Shown here one piece after another: positions 30,950 through 39,372 of a DNA stretch of 64,000 bases (positions are counted from its first letter, which is position 1; every line of letters starts with the position of its first letter). The stretch spans positions 248,001-312,000 of the forward strand of contig JAIUOC010000010.1 in NCBI GenBank assembly GCA_020161265.1, given 5' to 3'. The translations under genes were made by a program, and so were the position numbers. The notes under the pieces are model-generated. The model was not told where the DNA came from, ran no database searches, and saw only the letters and a program-made list of their open reading frames with translations. The DNA is from Chloroflexota bacterium. Lineage in GTDB: Bacteria > Chloroflexota > Chloroflexia > Chloroflexales > Herpetosiphonaceae.

Positions 30950-33757
30950 ATGGCACAATCAAACAGCAATCAAACTCAATTAACTCCGCGCCAAGAACGG
31001 CGCTTGGCGCGGGTTGCCCGTCGTCAAGCCCGCCCGTGGTGGCTCAAAGCACTCATCCTGCTGGTTGAACTGCTGCTCATTGGCGTATTTTGTGTACTTG
31101 CGGCAGGCTTGGGCGGTTATTGGTATTTTAGCCGTAATTTGCCCTCAATTGATAATTTGGGCACCCATCGCGCCTTTGAAACCACCAAATTATATGCCCG
31201 CGATGGCACAACCTTGCTCTATGAAATTTTCGATCCCAATGCTGGTCAACGCACGGTCGTGCCATTCAGCGCCTTCTCCGAATATTTGAAACAGGCCACC
31301 ATTGCGGTCGAAGATAGTAATTTTTATACCAATCCTGGGGTTAATTTGCCTTCGATTGCCCGCGCTGCGCTAGCCAATTTGACCGATCAAGAATCTGGTC
31401 AAGGTGGAGCATCAACCATTACTCAGCAATTGGTGCGCAATGTGTTGCTTTCGCCCGATGAACGCAGCCAGCAAACCCCGCAACGTAAAATTCGCGAAGC
31501 AATTTTGGCCTATCAAATTAGCCAACGCTATTCCAAAGATCAAATTTTGGCCTTGTATTTGAATGAAATTCCTTATGGCAATAATGCCTATGGCGCTGAG
31601 GCCGCTGCCCAAGCCTATTTTGGGGTTAGCGTGAGCGATTTGAGCTTGGCTCAATCAGCGATGTTGGCAGGCTTGCCGCAATCGCCGTCGCAACTTGACC
31701 CGTTAGTTAATGCCGATGCAGCAAAAAAACGCCAAGAGATCGTGTTGGCGGCAATGGTGCGCAATGGGGTGATTACGCCGCAACAAGCCGAGCAAGCTTT
31801 TGCCGAGGTGTTGTATGTCAAGCCAGCTCAAGTTAATTTAACCGCGCCGCATTTTGTGTTTTATGTGCGCGAATTGCTTGAAGCTCGTTACGGCCCCGAA
31901 TTGCTCTATCGTGGCGGCTTGCGGGTCACCACGACGCTTGATCCACATTGGCAAGCGGTTGCCCAACAAGAAGTGCAACAACGCATTAGCGAAATCGCTG
32001 CCCAAAACGCGACCAATGGCTCGGTTGTGATGCTTGATCGCAAAACTAACCAAGTGTTGGCACTCGTTGGCTCAGCCGATTACAACAATACGGCGATTGA
32101 TGGTCAAGTTAATGTGGCGTTGGCCGAACGGCAACCTGGTTCAGCACTCAAACCGTTTGTTTATGCGGCAGCCATGCTCCGCGATTGGACTGCCGCCAGC
32201 GTGCTATGGGATGTGCCAACCGAATATCGTTTTGCAGGCGGCGAAGTTTATGCGCCCAAAAATTATGATCGCAGCTTCCACGGCCCAGTTTCAATTCGCG
32301 TCGCATTGGCCAATTCATTCAATGTGCCAGCAGTCAAAACCCTCGATCATGTCGGCATTGATGAGTTTTTGCGTTTGATGCAGCGGGTTGGCATCAGCAC
32401 CTTGGATGATCGCCCACGCTATGGTCTTTCGTTGGCACTGGGCGGTGGCGAGGTCAAGCTGCTTGAATTGACCACGGCCTACAGTGTTTTTGCCAACGAG
32501 GGTAATTATCGCCCAGCCTCAACCATTTTGAAGGTGGTGAATACTCGTGGCGAGGTGCTTGAGGCTTGGAGCGAACCACCAGAGCAAGCAGTGCTCGGCC
32601 CCGATGGCAATGGGCTTGCCTTTATTATTTCGAGCATGCTCAGCGATAACAAAGCCCGCGAATGGATGTTTGGGCCAGATAATGCCATGGAATTGCCCAA
32701 CGATCGGCCTGCGGCGGTCAAAACTGGCACAACCGACGACGACCGCGATAGTTGGACGGTTGGCTATACGCCGAGCGTGGTGATTGGCGCATGGGTCGGC
32801 AACAGCGATAATAGCCCGATGCAAGCAGTACCAGGCTCGTTTGGTGCGGCGGTGATTTGGAATCGGCTGATGACCAAATATCACGAAGGCTTGCCGATAG
32901 AGCAATTTACCCCGCCTTCAAATGTTTCCGAGCATGAAGTTTGTATTCCAACTGGCACCAAGCCATCAGCCGCCTGCCCCAACATTCGCACTGAATATTT
33001 TGTCAATGGCACGGAGCCTGTCGAAACCGAAAACGTCTATCGCACCGTGCGCATTGGGCCAAGTGGCGATTGTGTAGCGCTGCCCAATCAGCCAGGTGAA
33101 GATCGAGTTTTTGCAATCTATCCCGATGAGGCAGGTAATTGGGGCGAAACTGGCGGCTTAGGTACTCCGCCAACCAAGCCTTGCCCGTTGGTAAATTCGA
33201 GCAGTGCTGGTGGCGCAAATGTGGCAATTGCTTTGATCGAGCCAAGTGATGGCGCGGCGTTGGCCTCGCCCATTCGAATTCGCGGCAGCGCGGCTGGCGA
33301 TTACAGCGTAGCCTGGGGCACTGGCACTAATCCCAGCAGTTGGACGACAATTATCGAAGGCTTTGGCGGAATTTCCAATGGTTTGTTGGCAATGTGGAAC
33401 GCCGATGGCTTGCCTGAGGGAGCCTATAGCCTGCGTTTGTTGGTCAAGCAAAGCAACGGAATGAATGAACAACGGGTAACAATCTATCTTGATCGAACTG
33501 CGCCAACGATTTCAATTAATGTACCAGCCTCGGCCTTACGCGGCCAACCACTGCAATTCCAAGTCACTGCCCAAGATGATCGGCAGCTAGCTAAAGTTGA
33601 GTGGACGGTTAATGGCGAGGTGTTTATGCGCGATCAAGCACCGTATAGCCTTGATTTCAGCCCAACCCAAGCTGGAAATTATCGGGTTGTGGCCACGGCA
33701 ATTGATCAAGCAGGCAATCGCGCAACCAGCAGTGTTAGCGTGCTGAGCGTCAAATAA
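30950..33757 (+). CDS. Class A penicillin-binding protein (PBP1A type)
   Basis: About 935 residues from MAQSNSNQTQLTPRQERR; the longer frame back to 30779 runs through a G-rich intergenic repeat, and the SD for either is weak. One membrane helix near residue 40 is followed by the GT51 transglycosylase domain with catalytic Glu in 'TIAVEDSNFYTNPG' (about 120) and 'GGASTITQQLVRNVLLS'. The transpeptidase has SxxK in 'PGSALKPFVYAAAM', SxN in 'ANSFNVPAVKTLD' and KTGT in 'AAVKTGTTDDDRDSW'. A C-terminal pair of Ig-like domains follows. It polymerises and cross-links peptidoglycan. A G/C-rich leader (30866-30949) resembles dispersed noncoding repeats. Confidence 0.93.
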   Translation: MAQSNSNQTQLTPRQERRLARVARRQARPWWLKALILLVELLLIGVFCVLAAGLGGYWYFSRNLPSIDNLGTHRAFETTKLYARDGTTLLYEIFDPNAGQRTVVPFSAFSEYLKQATIAVEDSNFYTNPGVNLPSIARAALANLTDQESGQGGASTITQQLVRNVLLSPDERSQQTPQRKIREAILAYQISQRYSKDQILALYLNEIPYGNNAYGAEAAAQAYFGVSVSDLSLAQSAMLAGLPQSPSQLDPLVNADAAKKRQEIVLAAMVRNGVITPQQAEQAFAEVLYVKPAQVNLTAPHFVFYVRELLEARYGPELLYRGGLRVTTTLDPHWQAVAQQEVQQRISEIAAQNATNGSVVMLDRKTNQVLALVGSADYNNTAIDGQVNVALAERQPGSALKPFVYAAAMLRDWTAASVLWDVPTEYRFAGGEVYAPKNYDRSFHGPVSIRVALANSFNVPAVKTLDHVGIDEFLRLMQRVGISTLDDRPRYGLSLALGGGEVKLLELTTAYSVFANEGNYRPASTILKVVNTRGEVLEAWSEPPEQAVLGPDGNGLAFIISSMLSDNKAREWMFGPDNAMELPNDRPAAVKTGTTDDDRDSWTVGYTPSVVIGAWVGNSDNSPMQAVPGSFGAAVIWNRLMTKYHEGLPIEQFTPPSNVSEHEVCIPTGTKPSAACPNIRTEYFVNGTEPVETENVYRTVRIGPSGDCVALPNQPGEDRVFAIYPDEAGNWGETGGLGTPPTKPCPLVNSSSAGGANVAIALIEPSDGAALASPIRIRGSAAGDYSVAWGTGTNPSSWTTIIEGFGGISNGLLAMWNADGLPEGAYSLRLLVKQSNGMNEQRVTIYLDRTAPTISINVPASALRGQPLQFQVTAQDDRQLAKVEWTVNGEVFMRDQAPYSLDFSPTQAGNYRVVATAIDQAGNRATSSVSVLSVK

Positions 33758-33775
33758 TCAGAATATTGCAATAAC

Positions 33776-33814
33776 AAAAACGAGGATGAATGGTTTGGAT
33801 TCATCCTCGTTTTT
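33776..33814. terminator. Bidirectional terminator between pbp1A-like and dinG
   Basis: A perfect 15-bp stem (AAAAACGAGGATGAA / TTCATCCTCGTTTTT, nine-base loop) with A/T-runs on both outer sides. It lies between the converging genes. Confidence 0.9.
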
Positions 33815-33821
33815 ATACTGA

Positions 33822-36605
33822 TTAAACCAACCAACGAGCGGCAGTTGTTGCCAATTCGGCCAGCGGTTTGCGTTGAATCGTGCAATCGGGCAATGATTCG
33901 AGGAATTGCCGCCCATAATTTTTGCTAAGCAAGCGCCGATCAAGCACCACCACAATCCCGCGATCATCCTTGGAGCGAATTAGGCGACCAAAGCCTTGCT
34001 TGAAGCGCAAAATTGCCTGAGGCACTGAATATTCAGCAAAAGCATCATCAAAGCCCTCAGATCGTGCCGAAAAGACTGGATCATTTGGCACGCTAAAGGG
34101 CAATTTGGTAATCACCAGCACACTCAAAGCATCGCCAACCACATCAACGCCTTCCCAAAACGAGGCAGTGCCCAACAAAACCGTGCGTGGGTCAGATTTG
34201 AAGCGCTGGATCAGCGAACGGCGTGAGCCATCCATGCCTTGGGCTAAGGTTGAAATATCGGCTTGCTCAAGGCTTTCGCTAATACCATGATAGGTTTGTT
34301 TGAGCGAGGCATTGGCGGTAAACAGCGCCAAGGTGCGCCCGCCAGTCGCTTTGCATAAATTGATCAGGGCATCTTCCATGGCCCGTTGATAATTGCGCTC
34401 GTTGGGTTCGGGCATATCGGTTGGCAAGTAGATCAAGGTTGATTTGCTGTAATCGAAGGGCGAATCGAGTTGCATCGTTGTGGCTTCATCCAAACCCAAG
34501 CGTTGTTTGGGGTAGTCGAAGCTGTTGCTGACCGAAAGCGTTGCCGACACCAAGATGCTAGCGCGTTTTTTCAGCCATAAATCTTCTGTAAGCAATGGCC
34601 CAACGTGAATTGGCGCTGCCTGCACCAACAATTCGCGGCGGCGTTGATCGGCAGTCAGCCATGCGACGGTTTCTTCATTGCCATAAATCACCAAATCAAA
34701 TTGGCGTTGCAATTCAGTGCAAGCATTGACCATGCCCTTGACCCGCATCACCAAATCGTCGTAGCCATTGATATCGCGGCCTTCGAGATTATCCAAAATT
34801 GCTTGGAGCTTGCCAAAACCATCGCCTAACTTGCGCAAATTGATGCTCAAATTTTCCCATGTTTGCTCAACTTGGGTCCATTCGGTGTGGCGGCGCACTT
34901 TGCTGGTAATCCGCAGCTGGGGATCGTATTGGGTCACGCTGCGATCTTTGGCCATAATATCGTTGAAAATACTGAACAATTGCTGAGCTGCTTCGCGGGC
35001 TTTATCAACATTTGGCCGTAAATCGGCGCTGAGATCTTCGAGTTTGCGCTGCTCTTTATGATCAACAGTGCTCAAACGAAAAATTTGGGTCCATTCGTTA
35101 AGCACGCCACCCGCCAAACGCACGCCGCCAGCGCTATGCATATCGTTGAGCAAACCAGTTAGGCTATGCTGTGAAATCGTAAAACCCAACTGATCAGTCG
35201 CCACATCTTCGAGATTATGCGCTTCGTCGATAATCAAATGATCGTAGCGTGGCAAAATCCCAGGCGATTTGACATCCGACATTAGCAAAGCATGGTTCGC
35301 CACCACGATATGGGCATTTTCAGCCTCAGCACGGGCTTTGAAGAAGAAACATTCATTATAGAGCGAGCAGCGTTGGCGCAAACATTGGTCAGGATCAACA
35401 TTAACATTGTTCCAAACTTGTTGCTCGCCTTGAATCAACATCAATTCGGCGCGATCGCCGCTGTTGGTCGAGGGCAGCCAAAGTTGAAGTTTCAACAACC
35501 CACGGGTCTGATCTTCGTTGTGGTCGGGGTGGGCACGAAAGGATTCATAGCGCTTCAAACATAGGTAATTACTGCGGCCTTTGAGTTGCACCGCCCGCAA
35601 GGCAGGCCATTGGTCGGGTTGCTCGGCCAACAACGCTTGCACTGTGGGAATATCTTTGGAGCAAAGCTGATCTTGGAGATTGATCGTGTTGGTTGAGATG
35701 ACCACTCGTTCGCCGCGCTGGCGTGCCCATTGAGCAGCGGGCACAAGGTAAGCCAAGCTTTTGCCAGTGCCGGTTGGTGCTTCGATCATCAAGGTATCGC
35801 CTTGATTGAGCGCTTCGGCGATCGCCTCGGTCATTTCAATTTGGGGCTGGCGTGGCTCGTAGCCTGGGAACATGCGGCTAAACCCACCATCTGCACCAAA
35901 CATCGCGCCAATGGCTTGGGCATCGAGTTCTTGCTGATTGCCCGTTGGTTCGAGAGCTACGGGGCGCACCAGCGGCTTTGGTTGAAATTCGATCGGCGCT
36001 TGCCAAAGCGTTTGCACGCGGCGTTTAGCAATTTCACCAAATAGTTTGGCTAGCGGCCACTGTAATTTTTGGGTGGTTTGAGCGATGCTATGTAATTCGG
36101 CAGCCGATAATTCGGCTAATTTATCGAGCAATGCACTAAACACCAAGCGACTAGCTTCAGCATCGGCCAAGGCGCGGTGCGCATCAGGGTGTTGAATTTG
36201 CAAGTGTTCGGCAATGGTTGAAAGCGAATAATTGGGCAATTGGGGAATTAACAAGGTTGCCAAATCAAAAGTATCGTAATGCGGCTGGGTAACTTTTAGC
36301 CCTTGTTGTTGCAAAAAGCGCAAATCGTTATCGACTGAATGGCCAATAATTGGATAGCTTTTGAGAAATTTGGCTAATTGTCCACCAATACTATTAAATG
36401 TGGGAGCCGTGGTCAATTCATGGGCATCGATACCAGTTAAACGGGCGATTTTAATCGGCAGCACCTGTTTGGGTTTGACCAAGGTTTGGTAGGTTTCGAG
36501 AACTTCGTTGCCTCGAAATTTAACTGCTCCGACTTCAATAATCTCATCGCGCCCTGGTTCTAAGCCAGTTGTTTCCAAATCCAAGGCGATATATATCGGT
36601 TCCAC
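33822..36605 (-). CDS. dinG: DinG-type helicase with N-terminal 3'-5' exonuclease domain
   Basis: 927 residues from a GTG at 36605 (GAGGAG five bases upstream). Exonuclease (DEDD) domain first: 'ALDLETTGLEPGRDEIIEVGA' and 'GHSVDNDLRFLQQ', 'HRALADAEASRLVF'. Then XPD/DinG helicase motifs: Walker A 'IEAPTGTGKSLAYLVPA' and DEAH 'HLIIDEAHNLEDVA'. A cysteine pair region ('DQCLRQRCSLYNECFFF') suits the iron-sulfur cluster of this family. Final motifs 'TASFWEGVDVVGDALSV' and 'FGRLIRSKDDRGIVVVLDRR' complete it. It unwinds DNA, for example at R-loops or stalled forks. Confidence 0.93.
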   Translation of the reverse strand: MEPIYIALDLETTGLEPGRDEIIEVGAVKFRGNEVLETYQTLVKPKQVLPIKIARLTGIDAHELTTAPTFNSIGGQLAKFLKSYPIIGHSVDNDLRFLQQQGLKVTQPHYDTFDLATLLIPQLPNYSLSTIAEHLQIQHPDAHRALADAEASRLVFSALLDKLAELSAAELHSIAQTTQKLQWPLAKLFGEIAKRRVQTLWQAPIEFQPKPLVRPVALEPTGNQQELDAQAIGAMFGADGGFSRMFPGYEPRQPQIEMTEAIAEALNQGDTLMIEAPTGTGKSLAYLVPAAQWARQRGERVVISTNTINLQDQLCSKDIPTVQALLAEQPDQWPALRAVQLKGRSNYLCLKRYESFRAHPDHNEDQTRGLLKLQLWLPSTNSGDRAELMLIQGEQQVWNNVNVDPDQCLRQRCSLYNECFFFKARAEAENAHIVVANHALLMSDVKSPGILPRYDHLIIDEAHNLEDVATDQLGFTISQHSLTGLLNDMHSAGGVRLAGGVLNEWTQIFRLSTVDHKEQRKLEDLSADLRPNVDKAREAAQQLFSIFNDIMAKDRSVTQYDPQLRITSKVRRHTEWTQVEQTWENLSINLRKLGDGFGKLQAILDNLEGRDINGYDDLVMRVKGMVNACTELQRQFDLVIYGNEETVAWLTADQRRRELLVQAAPIHVGPLLTEDLWLKKRASILVSATLSVSNSFDYPKQRLGLDEATTMQLDSPFDYSKSTLIYLPTDMPEPNERNYQRAMEDALINLCKATGGRTLALFTANASLKQTYHGISESLEQADISTLAQGMDGSRRSLIQRFKSDPRTVLLGTASFWEGVDVVGDALSVLVITKLPFSVPNDPVFSARSEGFDDAFAEYSVPQAILRFKQGFGRLIRSKDDRGIVVVLDRRLLSKNYGRQFLESLPDCTIQRKPLAELATTAARWLV

Positions 36606-36808
36606 AGATGCTCCTCGCTAGCAAGCTCGATGTCGCTCAAATGTTTTGCCATTATACCTGTTCTAAGCGGCAAAACAAGTTGATTCGGCCACAATTAACT
36701 CCATAGCGATCAGCAGCGTGCCGCCGCGACTAGCGGTTTTACGGGCGGACACGCTACTAAATTGGGTATCAACCGCGCCTTCGGCTGGCTAGCCAAATGC
36801 TGATTAAG

Positions 36809-39253
36809 CTAGGGCTGTGGATACACATATGCCATCGTCAATGGGAAACTCCGATCAGAGATGGCTTGCAAACCGGAAAATTTGCGCAAGGGCAACCAAT
36901 GTTCGTTGACCCGCTCTAACAAAAACAGCTCATCATACATTTCGAGCACAATCCGTTGCCCAGACCAATCGAGTGTACTATCGCCAAATCCTTCACCAAC
37001 CAGTAACGAGTGGCCAATTTTACCTTGGCGGGTGTGCGTATTGATGACTGAATTAATTGGGTGATAGCGTCGAGTCAAATAGAATTGGCTATCACCCGAC
37101 CAATCGCCAAATTGATGGTTAATCGCGCTATCGTGCCATAATTCTGCACCTGTAGCGGTATCAAACATGCGCAGTTTGCCATATTTCAAAGGATATTCGC
37201 GCTCAAGCACGGCTACACTCTGGCCGTTGGGTGCTAAATCGACGTGCAAACTGTGATTAAACATGCCCTGAGTGAGCAAATGGCTGGTTTGTTCAAGCAC
37301 ATCATAGCTATAAATTATTTCATCAGCAGTGGACTGATAAATGACGGTAGGCGAACCAACCACATACCAAAGCTGCTTGAGATCAAGCGCTTGCAACAGC
37401 ATTTGGCCTTGCGTTCGATCATCGGCTAAAGTTTGCCACACCAAGTATTCATCGGCTTGGTTGGCTTCACGAGAGGTTTTGCCAACAATCGTTAATTGCC
37501 GCCCATCCCAGTAAATCGGGGTTAGGAACGTGGCAGCAGGCAATTCAGCAAACAGCGTAGTTTGGCCAGTTTGCACATCAAGCTCACGACAGCGATTGAC
37601 CCGCGAATCGGCACTGACATCAAGATGATAGCTATAGCAGAATGCCACGCTTTGATTATCGGACGAACTTATCCCCGCAAAATCACTCAGACTTTTGGCT
37701 TCGGCTGGCTCCAAAACGAGGGTAAACGTGGTTTGGCTGGTCGGGTCAAAAAATGCCAAATCAGCACCAGCCCGATCAACAAACAGCGGCGGGGCATTAT
37801 TGCGGGTAATCGAATAATTACTTGATTGATCGATCGTTTTAACCCGACTATCATCCCACAATTCGAGCACTTGATCGCGCACGATCGCCAAGCCAAGTGG
37901 TTGCGGATCGGCGGTCGGGGCCAGTGGAATATCAATATCGCTTTCAAGTGGTGGCTCAAAAAAAACTGTTGTGCTCTCCAAGGATGCTAGCTCAGGATTT
38001 TCGATCAACGCCTGGGGTGTTAGATCGGGAATTAATGTAAACCCATCCCAATACTCTAGCCGTTCAGCGAGATTATCATCTGCTCGTAGGCTAATCAATT
38101 GATTTGAATCAGTCACCAAATCAATGATTTCCAGATCGCCCGTGCGATGGAGCAGCACTAAACGTTGATCATCGAGAAAGCGAATGCGGTCACTGACATC
38201 AGTTTCAAATCCATGATCACGATACGCCAATAATTGGCGTTGCCAACCGGCGAAAAGCTTACCAGCGCGATCATAGACGATAATTTCCTGCCATACATCT
38301 GATTCTCCGAACACTGTGTCAATAATCACTACATAATCAAGGTTGGGCGAGGCGATGATGCGCCCAATCGAATTTGCTCGGGGCAAATTGATTACTTCGG
38401 TTTGGTTGAGGGTTTGCTGGTTAATCAAATCCAATTCAGTCAGCAGGCCATCACCAAAAACCAAAGCCCGCTTGCCATCAGGAGCAACTTGGGCAAACTC
38501 CAGTTTATCCAACAATGGCGCACCAAAGGCCTTGCTCGTTGGGTCAAACGGCCATAACTGGCCATCAGCCAAAAGCCAAGGGCCATTGATAGTTGGCAAA
38601 ACGTGGGGCTGATCGTTCAACAACGGGGCTTGATAACGGCGTAACTCCAAGCCACTGCGGCTATCAAGGCCACGCAAACGCACGGTTGCCGGCTGAAATG
38701 GATCGCTCGCACGTTGTTTTTCGACGAGCCAGACCAATTGATTAAATGGATCGCTCACCACATCCAAGATTTTGGTTTCAACATCGGCTTCGCGCTCGAT
38801 GATCGGGATTTGCCACAAACGCCGATTATCACGCAACGAACGGGCTTCGAGCCAATAAAAACTGCGAATAAACAGCATTTCACGTTGCCGATCAATGGTT
38901 AGGCCTTCACTGTTTGTGCTAAAGAAGTGCTCAATCTCGCCCCGCGCTTGGATAGGATCAGTACCATTCCAGAACTTAATCTCGGCACTTACATCGATCA
39001 ATAATAATTGTTGATCGGCCAAATCGACCTTTGGTAGCGAAGCAATTGGGTTATTTGGCGTGGGTTGGGTTGAAATACTCGGAGTAACGATAGTTTCGGC
39101 TACGACAGTGGCAGTTGGTAGCGGCGCAGGTGGCTCAGGAGTTCGCGACACCAACAACATCGCAATTAACAAACCAACGCCAGCAAACACTGGCACAACC
39201 TGCCAGCGTCGGCCCGAACCACTAATCTTGGCCCGTTGAGAACGCTCTTCCAT
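36809..39253 (-). CDS. Membrane-anchored beta-propeller-like protein
   Basis: 814 residues from MEERSQRAKISGSGRRWQV at 39253. A basic N-terminus and one membrane helix (VVPVFAGVGLLIAMLLV) are followed by a Pro/Thr linker and a long extracellular domain rich in Trp, Asp and Leu with repeating four-strand patterns, typical of WD40/TolB-like propellers ('LDGLLTELDLINQQ', 'GRQLTIVGKTSR', 'YSYDVLEQTSHLLTQG'). No catalytic motif. It is adjacent to a clear paralogue at 39373-42045. Probably displays a protein-binding surface outside the cell. Confidence 0.7.
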   Translation of the reverse strand: MEERSQRAKISGSGRRWQVVPVFAGVGLLIAMLLVSRTPEPPAPLPTATVVAETIVTPSISTQPTPNNPIASLPKVDLADQQLLLIDVSAEIKFWNGTDPIQARGEIEHFFSTNSEGLTIDRQREMLFIRSFYWLEARSLRDNRRLWQIPIIEREADVETKILDVVSDPFNQLVWLVEKQRASDPFQPATVRLRGLDSRSGLELRRYQAPLLNDQPHVLPTINGPWLLADGQLWPFDPTSKAFGAPLLDKLEFAQVAPDGKRALVFGDGLLTELDLINQQTLNQTEVINLPRANSIGRIIASPNLDYVVIIDTVFGESDVWQEIIVYDRAGKLFAGWQRQLLAYRDHGFETDVSDRIRFLDDQRLVLLHRTGDLEIIDLVTDSNQLISLRADDNLAERLEYWDGFTLIPDLTPQALIENPELASLESTTVFFEPPLESDIDIPLAPTADPQPLGLAIVRDQVLELWDDSRVKTIDQSSNYSITRNNAPPLFVDRAGADLAFFDPTSQTTFTLVLEPAEAKSLSDFAGISSSDNQSVAFCYSYHLDVSADSRVNRCRELDVQTGQTTLFAELPAATFLTPIYWDGRQLTIVGKTSREANQADEYLVWQTLADDRTQGQMLLQALDLKQLWYVVGSPTVIYQSTADEIIYSYDVLEQTSHLLTQGMFNHSLHVDLAPNGQSVAVLEREYPLKYGKLRMFDTATGAELWHDSAINHQFGDWSGDSQFYLTRRYHPINSVINTHTRQGKIGHSLLVGEGFGDSTLDWSGQRIVLEMYDELFLLERVNEHWLPLRKFSGLQAISDRSFPLTMAYVYPQP

Positions 39254-39372
39254 CGTCAAAACCTTTCCGTTAAACGCAGGGCACACAGGAGATTTGTCTA
39301 TGTGCTTTTAGCTACTGGCTTTTGGAATTATCGCCAGCCATGTCACAAAACGTTCCAATAACCTAAAGCCCA